The notes: a model not told the origin generated them from the letters alone. Shown: positions 1 to 5,509, counted from the first letter of the stretch. The stretch: 5,840 nt of DNA from Brevundimonas sp. UBA986 (GCA_002292165.1 DBBK01000209.1:1-5840); one strand, 5' to 3'. A program made the numbers and translations.

Positions 1-1
1 C

Positions 2-700
2 AGCCGCCGCATCGTCCAGATGGGCGAGGCGCCCGAGCGGGTCTTCACCGTCGGCGCGACGGGCGTGGACAATCTGGTCGCCTTCGGGCGGTCGAGCCGG
101 GCCGAGGCGGCGGTGATGCTGGGTCTGACGCCGGACGGGCTGGAGCCTGGGTTCATCGTGGCGACCTTCCATCCGGAGACCCTGGCGACGCAGTCGGCCG
201 AGGCGCAGATCGCCGCCTTCCTCGAGGGGCTGGGCACGGTCACGGACCGGAAGATCGTCGTCACCCTGCCCAACGCCGATGCGGGCTCGGAAGCGATCCG
301 GGCGGCGCTGAGGGCTTTCGCCGCCGAACGTCCCGATCAGGTCCTGACCTTCGAGTCGTTGGGTGCGCGGCGCTATGCGGCGGCCCTGACGGCCAGCGAC
401 GCCGTGGTCGGCAACTCTTCCAGCGGGGTGATCGAGGCTCCCGCGGCGGGGACGCCCACGGTCAATGTCGGCGACCGGCAGGCGGGACGGCTGAAGCCGC
501 CCAGCGTCATCGACTGCGCCAATACGCCGGAGGCGGTCGCTGAAGCCTTGGCACAGGCGCTCGAGCCGCACTTCCGCGCGGCGGCGCGCAGCCAGCCGGC
601 GCCCTTCGGCGACGGGCGTGCGGCGGAGCGGATCGTCGCGGTGCTGGAGCGGACGGACTTCGCCGGACTGGCGCGCAAGCCGTTCGTCGATCTGGCCTAG
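2..700 (+). CDS. legG: Hydrolysing NDP-N-acetylsugar 2-epimerase, NeuC/LegG type (5'-truncated)
   Basis: The reading frame is open from base 2, so the N-terminal part lies outside the window; 232 C-terminal residues are present. Visible motifs, counted from base 2, are ATFHPET (residues 54-60), LPNADAGS (99-106), VGNSSSGVIEAPA (136-148) and VNVGDRQAGR (154-163). These are the C-terminal half of the hydrolysing UDP-GlcNAc 2-epimerase fold (GT-B-like) in its NeuC branch. The family releases the nucleotide and inverts C2 to give a free ManNAc-type sugar. Next to a LegB-like dehydratase and a CBS-nucleotidyltransferase, the likely substrate is the NDP-2,4-diacetamido-trideoxyhexose of legionaminic acid synthesis (LegG), giving the 6-deoxy-ManNAc analogue for the synthase. 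A true NeuC of the Neu5Ac pathway is the alternative and cannot be excluded from these motifs alone. The TAG stop overlaps the stop of the opposite-strand gene. The enzyme should be cytoplasmic. Confidence 0.9.
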   Translation, partial: SRRIVQMGEAPERVFTVGATGVDNLVAFGRSSRAEAAVMLGLTPDGLEPGFIVATFHPETLATQSAEAQIAAFLEGLGTVTDRKIVVTLPNADAGSEAIRAALRAFAAERPDQVLTFESLGARRYAAALTASDAVVGNSSSGVIEAPAAGTPTVNVGDRQAGRLKPPSVIDCANTPEAVAEALAQALEPHFRAAARSQPAPFGDGRAAERIVAVLERTDFAGLARKPFVDLA

Positions 701-1389
701 CGGCGGACCCCGCCCAAGTCCTCTCCCGTCGTCACATGGGGCCACAGGGCCTCGCAGACGACGAAATCGAACAGGGTGTCGACGTCCCAGCCGCGTTCGG
801 GCGGCATCGACCAGCTCAGGGTCCCGTCGGACTGAAAAGAGCGGTCGCGGCGGAGGATTTCCGGCCGTCCGACATAGACGGCGCCGTTGATGATGACGGC
901 TTCGTCCGCGTCCGGATCATTGCGTTTCCACAGGCCGTCAGCGCTTACCGTGCCGTAGAAGCCGGGCGGCTTGGGCATGGGCGAGACCCCGATGACCGAG
1001 GGCGCGCTCCGGGCATGGCAGAGGGCGACGGCGCCGTCGATGTCGGCTGCGGTTCGGAGCGGCGAAGTGGGCTGCAGCAGGACGACATAGTCCCAGTCGC
1101 CCCCGATGACGGTCAGGGCGTGGTCGATGGCGTCCATCACCGAGGCCGAGGCGCTCGCCAGCTCGGCGGGACGGCGCAGGGTCTCGATGCTCATGCCTTG
1201 AGCCAGGGCGATGACGGCCTCGTCGTCGGTCGTGACCACCAGCCGGTCCAGCGTCGCGGAGGCCTGACCGGCCAGCAGCGTCCAGCCGATCATGGGGCGG
1301 CTGGCCAGCGGACGCAGGTTCTTGCCCGGAAGGCCTTGCGAGCCCGCGCGGGCGGGGACGAGGCCGAGCACCCGTTTGCCGTCGATCAT
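697..1389 (-). CDS. legF: CMP-nonulosonate cytidylyltransferase (NeuA/LegF family)
   Basis: A 230-residue protein of the NeuA/KdsB-like cytidylyltransferase fold, close to the usual length of single-domain enzymes. Motifs: the CTP-binding loop PARAGSQGLPGKN (residues 12-24), LLQPTSPLR (104-112), IINGAVYVG (166-174) and the metal-binding WDVDTLFDF (201-209, Asp202 and Asp204). The family couples CTP to a nonulosonic acid, giving CMP-sugar plus pyrophosphate. Context suggests legionaminic acid; Neu5Ac or pseudaminic acid are alternatives. The frame stays open to an ATG at 1464, but the ATG at 1389 is preferred: AGGAG (complement of 1397-1401) lies 7 bases upstream, and the family begins just before the CTP loop. 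The extra 25 upstream residues do not resemble the family. It is the only leg-type gene here on the minus strand, convergent with the epimerase gene and divergent from legB. Confidence 0.9.
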   Translation of the reverse strand: MIDGKRVLGLVPARAGSQGLPGKNLRPLASRPMIGWTLLAGQASATLDRLVVTTDDEAVIALAQGMSIETLRRPAELASASASVMDAIDHALTVIGGDWDYVVLLQPTSPLRTAADIDGAVALCHARSAPSVIGVSPMPKPPGFYGTVSADGLWKRNDPDADEAVIINGAVYVGRPEILRRDRSFQSDGTLSWSMPPERGWDVDTLFDFVVCEALWPHVTTGEDLGGVRR

Positions 1390-1396
1390 GCCGCCG

Positions 1397-1401
1397 CTCC
1401 T
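1397..1401 (-). promoter_or_regulatory. Ribosome binding site deciding the legF-like start
   Basis: The minus strand reads AGGAG, 7 bases before the ATG at 1389. It supports this start over the upstream in-frame ATG at 1464. Confidence 0.6.
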
Positions 1402-1501
1402 GAAGACATAAGGACTAATGCCGGCCCCGGCCTTACGCGCGGTTAACCACGTCCGGAGAATCATGCGCGCGACAGCGGCCCGCCGGGGAGCGCGGCCGCA
1501 C

Positions 1502-1505
1502 GGAG
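1502..1505 (+). promoter_or_regulatory. Ribosome binding site deciding the legB-like start
   Basis: GGAG lies 8 bases before the GTG at 1514. A second GGAG (1455-1458) lies only 4 bases before an alternative in-frame ATG at 1463, a less favourable spacing. Confidence 0.5.
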
Positions 1506-1513
1506 CAGACGGC

Positions 1514-2512
1514 GTGGACGATCTTTTGAAGGCCTATGCGGGCAGGCGCGTGCTGGTCACGGGCGCGGGCGGCTTCATCGGCAGCCGCCTGACCGAGCGT
1601 CTGGTCGAGCTGGGCGCGAACGTCCGGGTGCTGGTGCGCTACACCTCGGACGGCGATGCGGGCTGGCTGGACCGGTCGCCGGTCCGCCCCGACCTCGACG
1701 TGCGACGCGGCGATCTGGCCGACCGCGACAGCGTTTACGACGCGGTGAAGGACCGGGAGGTCGTCTTCCACCTCGGCGCCCTGATCGCCATTCCCTATTC
1801 CTATCTGGCGCCGGAGAGCTACGTCCGGACCAATATGATGGGCACGCTGAACGTGCTTCAGGCGGTGCGCGAGCTTGGCGTCGGCCGGCTTGTCCACACC
1901 TCGACCAGCGAGGTCTACGGCTCGGCCCAGACCATTCCGATGACCGAGGCCCACCCTCTGGTCGGTCAGTCGCCCTATTCGGCCACCAAGATCGCCGCCG
2001 ACAAATTGGCCGAGAGCTATCATCGCTCCTTCGAGACGCCGGTCGTGACGCTGCGGCCGTTCAACACCTTCGGGCCGCGCCAGAGCGCCCGCGCCGTGAT
2101 CCCCTCGATCACCATGCAGGCTCTGGCCGGACGTCCGGTCATGCTGGGCGACACCCGGCCGACGCGGGACTTCGTCTTCGTTGATGACACCGCCGATGCC
2201 TTCCTGAGGGCCGGGATCGTTCCCGGCATCGAGGGCCTGACGGTCCATACCGGCGGCGGGCGCGAGGTCCGCATCGGCGACCTGCCGGCCATGATCGGCA
2301 AGGCGGCCGGGATTGAGGTTGAGGTGGTCGAGGACAAGCAGCGCATCCGCCCGCCGGCCAGCGAGGTCGAACGGCTGATCGCTGATGCGTCTCTCGCCAG
2401 GGCGAAGCTGGGCTGGGCGCCTACGGTCAGTGTGGAGGAGGGGCTGGCCCGCACCGCCGACTTCATCCGCGAACATCCGCAGCTCTACCGCCCGGCGGAG
2501 TATGCGGTGTGA
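1514..2512 (+). CDS. legB: LegB-type NAD-dependent nucleotide-sugar 4,6-dehydratase
   Basis: A 332-residue extended SDR (short-chain dehydrogenase/reductase) protein. Visible are the Rossmann NAD loop VTGAGGFIGS (residues 15-24), the acid-base stretch HTSTSEVYG (128-136), the catalytic YSATK (Tyr155, Lys159), RPFNTFGPRQ (181-190) and RDFVFVDDTADAF (218-230). The TSE in place of the TDE of RmlB-type dehydratases, followed by GQSPYSATK, is what I associate with LegB of legionaminic acid synthesis. LegB converts NDP-GlcNAc (GDP-GlcNAc in Campylobacter) to the 4-keto-6-deoxy sugar. PseB is a different, C5-inverting enzyme and does not fit these motifs. The GTG at 1514 was chosen because GGAG lies 8 bases upstream and the protein then begins just before the Rossmann strand; ATGs at 1418 and 1463 would add Arg/Ala-rich residues not expected in the family. 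The end overlaps the next start (GTGA), implying translational coupling. Confidence 0.87.
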   Translation: MDDLLKAYAGRRVLVTGAGGFIGSRLTERLVELGANVRVLVRYTSDGDAGWLDRSPVRPDLDVRRGDLADRDSVYDAVKDREVVFHLGALIAIPYSYLAPESYVRTNMMGTLNVLQAVRELGVGRLVHTSTSEVYGSAQTIPMTEAHPLVGQSPYSATKIAADKLAESYHRSFETPVVTLRPFNTFGPRQSARAVIPSITMQALAGRPVMLGDTRPTRDFVFVDDTADAFLRAGIVPGIEGLTVHTGGGREVRIGDLPAMIGKAAGIEVEVVEDKQRIRPPASEVERLIADASLARAKLGWAPTVSVEEGLARTADFIREHPQLYRPAEYAV

Positions 2513-3585
2513 GCCTGCCGACCAGCTCCCCGTCCAATCTCGAGGCCCAGATGATGGGCCCGGAGACGCCGCTGCTGGCCGCGATCGAGCGGCTGGATCA
2601 GGTGCGTCGCAAGCTGATCCTTGTGGTGGACGAAGAGCGGCGGTTGGTCGGCTCGGTCTCGGACGGCGACATCCGCCGCGGTCTGATGCGGCGCCTGACC
2701 ATGGACGCCCCGCTCAGCGCTGTGATGAACGCCAATCCGGTGTCGCTGAAGTCCGGCGTTTCGGACAAGGATGCGGTGCGCGCCCTGTCGGACCGCGGCG
2801 TCGGCCTGGCCCCGCTGGTGGACGGCAAGGGGCGGGTCATCGGCCTCTATCCCGATGTGCTGGGCGTGGCGGCGCCGCGCGACAATCTGGTGGTGCTGAT
2901 GGCGGGCGGTCGCGGGGCGCGGCTGTTCCCCCTGACCCAGAACTGTCCCAAGCCGATGCTGAAGGTGGCGGGCCGGCCCCTGCTGCAGACCATCATCGAG
3001 CGGTTGCAGGCCCAGGGGTTCCGGCGCTTCCGTCTGGCGGTCAACTATCTGGCCGAGATGATCGAGGATCATTTCGGCGACGGCTCCAGCCTCGGCGTCG
3101 AGATCGACTATCTGCGGGAAGACCATCCGCGGGGCACGGCCGGGGCCCTGTCCCTGCTGACCGATAGTCTGGATCAGCCGATGCTGGTCATGAACGGCGA
3201 CCTCCTGACCCGGATGAGCTTCGGCGAGCTGATCGACTTCCATGTCGAGCATCAGGCGAAGGCGACGCTCTGTGTTCGGGAGCACAATTTCCAGTCGCCG
3301 CATGGGGTGGTCGAGACCGACGGGCCGCGCGTCACCAGCCTGACCGAGAAGCCGACCTTCCGCTGGCTGGCCAACGCGGGGGTCTATTGCCTCTCGCCCG
3401 AGGTGCTGGCGCGGGTTCCCGCTGAAGGCATGTACGACATGCCCGATCTGCTCAACGCCCTGAATGCGGACGGAGAGACCGTCGGCGCCTATCCGATCCA
3501 CGAATACTGGCTGGATATCGGACGGCCTCCGGACTTCGAAAGCGCCCAGGCGGAGTTCACCGCCATCTTCGATCCGGCGGAGTAG
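2509..3585 (+). CDS. ptmE: CBS-domain sugar-1-phosphate nucleotidyltransferase, PtmE-like
   Basis: A 358-residue fusion. Residues about 15-62 and 66-122 form a pair of CBS domains (VDEERRLVGSVSDGDIRRG at 40-58; VDGKGRVIGLY at 104-114). Residues about 127-350 are a nucleotidyltransferase domain: VLMAGGRGARLFPLT (129-143), NCPKPML (145-151), MNGDLL (228-233), EKP (280-282), NAGVY (289-293) and DIG (336-338). This CBS-nucleotidyltransferase layout and length match PtmE of Campylobacter, which makes GDP-glucosamine from GlcN-1-phosphate to start the legionaminic acid pathway. GTP specificity is inferred from that family, not seen. The nucleotide loop has Ala137 where GGxGTRL enzymes usually have Thr or Ser, and Phe140 where Arg is common. 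The GTG start overlaps the legB stop (GTGA), with GGAG (2497-2500) 8 bases upstream. Rejected alternative: an RmlA- or GalU-type enzyme, which lacks CBS domains. Confidence 0.88.
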   Translation: MSLPTSSPSNLEAQMMGPETPLLAAIERLDQVRRKLILVVDEERRLVGSVSDGDIRRGLMRRLTMDAPLSAVMNANPVSLKSGVSDKDAVRALSDRGVGLAPLVDGKGRVIGLYPDVLGVAAPRDNLVVLMAGGRGARLFPLTQNCPKPMLKVAGRPLLQTIIERLQAQGFRRFRLAVNYLAEMIEDHFGDGSSLGVEIDYLREDHPRGTAGALSLLTDSLDQPMLVMNGDLLTRMSFGELIDFHVEHQAKATLCVREHNFQSPHGVVETDGPRVTSLTEKPTFRWLANAGVYCLSPEVLARVPAEGMYDMPDLLNALNADGETVGAYPIHEYWLDIGRPPDFESAQAEFTAIFDPAE

Positions 3586-3588
3586 GGC

Positions 3589-3765
3589 TTAGCCGCCGCC
3601 GGTGCGGCCCGTCGCCTTGCCCGTGCCCTCGCAGACCGGACAGGTCTCGCCGTCGGGAAGCGTCCCGGTCCCCTCGCATTCGGGGCACAGACTCGCATCA
3701 TGATGCTGGGCCTCGGCCGGATCGACCGGGGTCAGGCCGTGGTCGTCGATGTCATGCTCTTTCAT
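3589..3765 (-). CDS. Small protein with two DnaJ-like CxxCxGxG zinc motifs
   Basis: A 58-residue protein with an acidic, His-rich N-terminus (His4, His9, His21, His22) and two repeats, CPECEGTG (residues 27-34) and CPVCEGTG (42-49), followed by a Gly-rich tail. The four cysteines in two CxxCxGxG units resemble half of the DnaJ cysteine-rich domain and probably bind one zinc ion. No J-domain or other enzymatic domain is present, so the role is unknown; a small zinc-binding accessory protein is the most that can be said. Open frame continues to 3840, but the ATG at 3765 is preceded by an excellent AAGGAGG (complement of 3771-3777) at 5 bases. The TAA stop is 3 bases from the stop of the convergent nucleotidyltransferase gene. 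It is divergent from argB, and a palindrome lies just upstream of its ribosome binding site. Confidence 0.75.
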   Translation of the reverse strand: MKEHDIDDHGLTPVDPAEAQHHDASLCPECEGTGTLPDGETCPVCEGTGKATGRTGGG

Positions 3766-3770
3766 GTCGC

Positions 3771-3777
3771 CCTCCTT
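3771..3777 (-). promoter_or_regulatory. Strong ribosome binding site of the small zinc-motif gene
   Basis: The minus strand reads AAGGAGG, 5 bases before the ATG at 3765. It is the best Shine-Dalgarno match in the window and supports both the reality of this short gene and its start. Confidence 0.7.
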
Positions 3778-3783
3778 CTCCAA

Positions 3784-3799
3784 GCCTGAACGGTCAGGC
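3784..3799. promoter_or_regulatory. 16-bp palindrome, possible operator or 5'-UTR hairpin
   Basis: GCCTGAACGGTCAGGC has perfect 6-base arms (GCCTGA / TCAGGC) around ACGG, with a central CG; 14 of 16 positions are symmetric. It sits between two divergent genes, 6 bases beyond the ribosome binding site of the minus-strand zinc-motif gene. The size, symmetry and CG centre resemble operators of TetR-type repressors. In RNA it could form a 6-bp stem with a tetraloop. Which of these, if either, applies cannot be decided from one copy. Confidence 0.4.
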
Positions 3800-3827
3800 G
3801 GGGCGTGGAGTTTCATGGCCTTTCGCC

Positions 3828-3856
3828 GTGACAGCGCCACGCTTCGCGTTTATCAG
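3828..3856 (+). promoter_or_regulatory. Candidate argB promoter (leaderless start)
   Basis: GTGACA (3828-3833) matches 5 of 6 bases of the -35 consensus TTGACA. After a 17-base spacer comes TATCAG (3851-3856), matching 4 of 6 of TATAAT. It also partly fits the caulobacterial housekeeping pattern (TTGACGS-N10-14-GCTANAWC), with GTGACAG at 3828-3834 and TTTATC at 3849-3854. Transcription would start about 3863-3864, on the ATG proposed for argB. Called by eye from a single copy. Confidence 0.4.
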
Positions 3857-3863
3857 CCCGCCG

Positions 3864-4793
3864 ATGATGGACGAAGTTGAACGCCAGTCGGAAGAGCGCG
3901 GCTGGGCCACGGCGAAAACCCTGGCCGAGGCCCTGCCCTATATCCAGATCTACGACCGCGAGACGGTGGTGATCAAATACGGCGGCCACGCCATGGGCGA
4001 GACCGCCGTGGCGAAGCAATTCGCCGCCGATGTCGTCCTGCTCAAGCTGATGGGCGTGAACCCAGTGGTCGTCCACGGCGGCGGCCCGCAGATCAGCGCC
4101 ATGCTGGACAAGGCCGGCGTGAAGTCGAACTTCATCGACGGCCTGCGCGTCACCGACCGCGACACCATGGTCGTCGCCGAGATGGTCCTGTCCGGCGCCG
4201 TGAACAAAGAGATCGCCCACTGGATCAGTGTCGCGGGCAAGGAGGCCGACGTGCGCGGCATCGGCCTGTCGGGCAAGGACGCCGGCCTGCTGACCGTCGA
4301 GAAGACGACCCGCACCCGCCGCGACCCCGACAGTCTGATCGAGCACGAGGTCGACCTCGGCTTCGTCGGCGAACCGACCAGGGTGGACCCCAAGCTGATC
4401 GCCGGCCTGATCGCGTCCGAGACCGACGACTGGGTTCCGGTCATCGCCCCCATCGGGGTGGCGGAGGACGGCATGACCTATAACGTCAACGCCGACACCG
4501 TGGCGGGCGCCGTCGCCGGATCGCTCAACGCCAAGCGCATGCTGCTGCTGACCGACGTCAAGGGCGTGCTCGACAAGAACGGCCAGCTGATCCGCCAGAT
4601 GACGGTCGCCGAGGCGCAGGCGCTGATCGACGACGGCACCGCCTCGGGCGGGATGATCCCCAAGCTGCAGACGGCGATGGACGCGGTGAAGGCCGGGGTC
4701 GAGGCCGTGGTCATCCTGGACGGCCGCCGTCCCCACGCCATGCTGGTCGAGCTGTTCACCGAGCACGGCGCCGGCACGCTGGTGAAGGCGTGA
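3864..4793 (+). CDS. argB: N-acetylglutamate kinase
   Basis: A 309-residue amino-acid-kinase-fold enzyme that phosphorylates N-acetyl-L-glutamate with ATP, the second step of arginine synthesis, in the cytoplasm. Motifs: VVIKYGGHAMG (residues 35-45, phosphate-binding Lys38), VVVHGGGPQI (68-77), GLSGKDAGL (134-142), YNVNADTVAGA (206-216), LLTDVKGVLD (228-237), GGMIPKL (262-268, catalytic Lys267) and HGAGTLV (301-307). The N-terminal segment before the first strand is present, as in longer, arginine-inhibitable enzymes, so feedback inhibition is likely by family. The start is uncertain: GTG at 3828 gives 321 residues and ATG at 3867 gives 308. None of these has a good ribosome binding site. ATG 3864 is preferred because a plausible promoter places the transcript start on it. 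The stop overlaps the next start (GTGA). Confidence 0.95.
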   Translation: MMDEVERQSEERGWATAKTLAEALPYIQIYDRETVVIKYGGHAMGETAVAKQFAADVVLLKLMGVNPVVVHGGGPQISAMLDKAGVKSNFIDGLRVTDRDTMVVAEMVLSGAVNKEIAHWISVAGKEADVRGIGLSGKDAGLLTVEKTTRTRRDPDSLIEHEVDLGFVGEPTRVDPKLIAGLIASETDDWVPVIAPIGVAEDGMTYNVNADTVAGAVAGSLNAKRMLLLTDVKGVLDKNGQLIRQMTVAEAQALIDDGTASGGMIPKLQTAMDAVKAGVEAVVILDGRRPHAMLVELFTEHGAGTLVKA

Positions 4794-5509
4794 CGGCTGA
4801 ACCCGTCGCGGCTCCCCTCGAAACGGGCGAACCGGCGACCGAACTCTCCGCCGACCTGACCGGGATCACCACCTGGCTGTTCGATCTGGATGACACCCTC
4901 TATCCGCCCGAGAAGCAGATCCTGAAGCGGGTCTCGGGCCGGATCTTCGACTATATGGTGCGGCTGACCGGCCTGCCCGAGGACGAGGCGCGGGCGTTGC
5001 AGCTGCGCTATCTGACGGACCACGGCGCGACCTTGGGCGGTCTGCTGCAGGACTACAAATTCGACCCGGCGGACTTCCTCGAAGACGTTCACAATGTGCC
5101 GCTGGACGGGCTGGAGCCCGAGCCGGGCCTGCGTCTGGCGTTGGAGCGGCTGCAGGGGCCGCGCTACGTCTTCACCAACGGCTCGACCGGACACGGACGG
5201 CGGGTGCTGGAGGCTCTGGGTCTGACGGACCTGTTCAGCGGCCTGTTTTCGATCGAGGACGCGGACCTGCTGCCCAAGCCCGCGCCCGAGACCTTCGCGA
5301 AGATGATCGCCCGCTTCGGCATCGATCCGAAGCGCACCGCCTTCTTCGAGGACACGCCGCGCAATCTGGAGCCGGCCAAGGCGTTGGGCATGACCACGGT
5401 GCTGGTCGGCCCGAGGGCGCTGACCTCGACGGACGCCTATATTGATTTCCGGGCCGCCGCGCTCGGCCCCTTCCTCGCCACCGCCCATCTTGCGGAGAAA
5501 AGCTCATGA
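4790..5509 (+). CDS. HAD-family phosphatase, pyrimidine 5'-nucleotidase type
   Basis: A 239-residue haloacid dehalogenase (HAD) superfamily hydrolase. All four motifs are visible: I FDLDDTLYP (residues 31-39, nucleophile Asp32, acid Asp34), II FTNGS (128-132), III Lys163 in LLPKPAPETF (160-169) and IV FFEDTPRN (185-192, Glu187-Asp188). A helical cap lies between motifs I and II (about 40-120). The FDLDDTLYP and EDTPRN forms are typical of the SDT1/pyrimidine 5'-nucleotidase-like group, which removes phosphate from nucleotides or small phospho-compounds; the real substrate is unknown. About 25 residues before motif I are Ala/Pro/Glu-rich and probably disordered. The GTG start overlaps the argB stop, and the end overlaps the dapD start (ATGA), so it is locked into an arginine/lysine biosynthesis operon. 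A phosphatase acting on a metabolite of these pathways, or a housekeeping repair role, are both possible. Confidence 0.85.
   Translation: MTAEPVAAPLETGEPATELSADLTGITTWLFDLDDTLYPPEKQILKRVSGRIFDYMVRLTGLPEDEARALQLRYLTDHGATLGGLLQDYKFDPADFLEDVHNVPLDGLEPEPGLRLALERLQGPRYVFTNGSTGHGRRVLEALGLTDLFSGLFSIEDADLLPKPAPETFAKMIARFGIDPKRTAFFEDTPRNLEPAKALGMTTVLVGPRALTSTDAYIDFRAAALGPFLATAHLAEKSS

Larger units (their letters stand above)
1390..1513. promoter_or_regulatory. Divergent intergenic region between legF-like and legB-like genes
   Basis: With the preferred starts (1389 on minus, 1514 on plus) a 124-base gap separates the two divergent genes and must hold the promoter for at least one of them. It is less GC-rich than the flanks around 1401-1421 and 1441-1463. 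It contains the palindrome GGTTAACC (1441-1448), whose TTAAC matches one half of the caulobacterial CtrA site TTAA-N7-TTAAC; the expected second half is poorly matched on both strands (CTTA on plus, TCCG on minus). No clear -35/-10 pair could be assigned by eye. The downstream part (from 1418 or 1463) could instead encode an N-terminal extension of the dehydratase if an earlier ATG is used. Confidence 0.45.

Noticed and set aside
736..1446. Long plus-strand open frame opposite the cytidylyltransferase gene
   Set aside because: It is the antisense of a gene with clear NeuA-family motifs; the translation is Gly/Asp/Arg-rich with no recognisable domain, typical of GC-rich shadow frames.
1433..2476. 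Long minus-strand open frame opposite legB
   Set aside because: Antisense shadow of a well-supported dehydratase; low-complexity Arg/Ala/Gly/Asp translation and no family motif.
2485..3501. Long minus-strand open frame opposite the PtmE-like gene
   Set aside because: Antisense shadow, rich in His/Gln/Arg with no recognisable motif.
3592..3612. Possible terminator stem (GCCGC ... GCGGC) after the PtmE-like gene
   Set aside because: Only a 5-bp stem with no T-run on either strand, and it lies within the coding end of the zinc-motif gene.
3813..4766. Long minus-strand open frame opposite argB
   Set aside because: Antisense of an unmistakable argB; His/Asp/Gly-rich composition results from the GC-rich third positions of the sense strand.
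4478..5488. Long minus-strand open frame spanning the argB end and the HAD gene
   Set aside because: It covers two well-supported sense genes and has no coherent domain.
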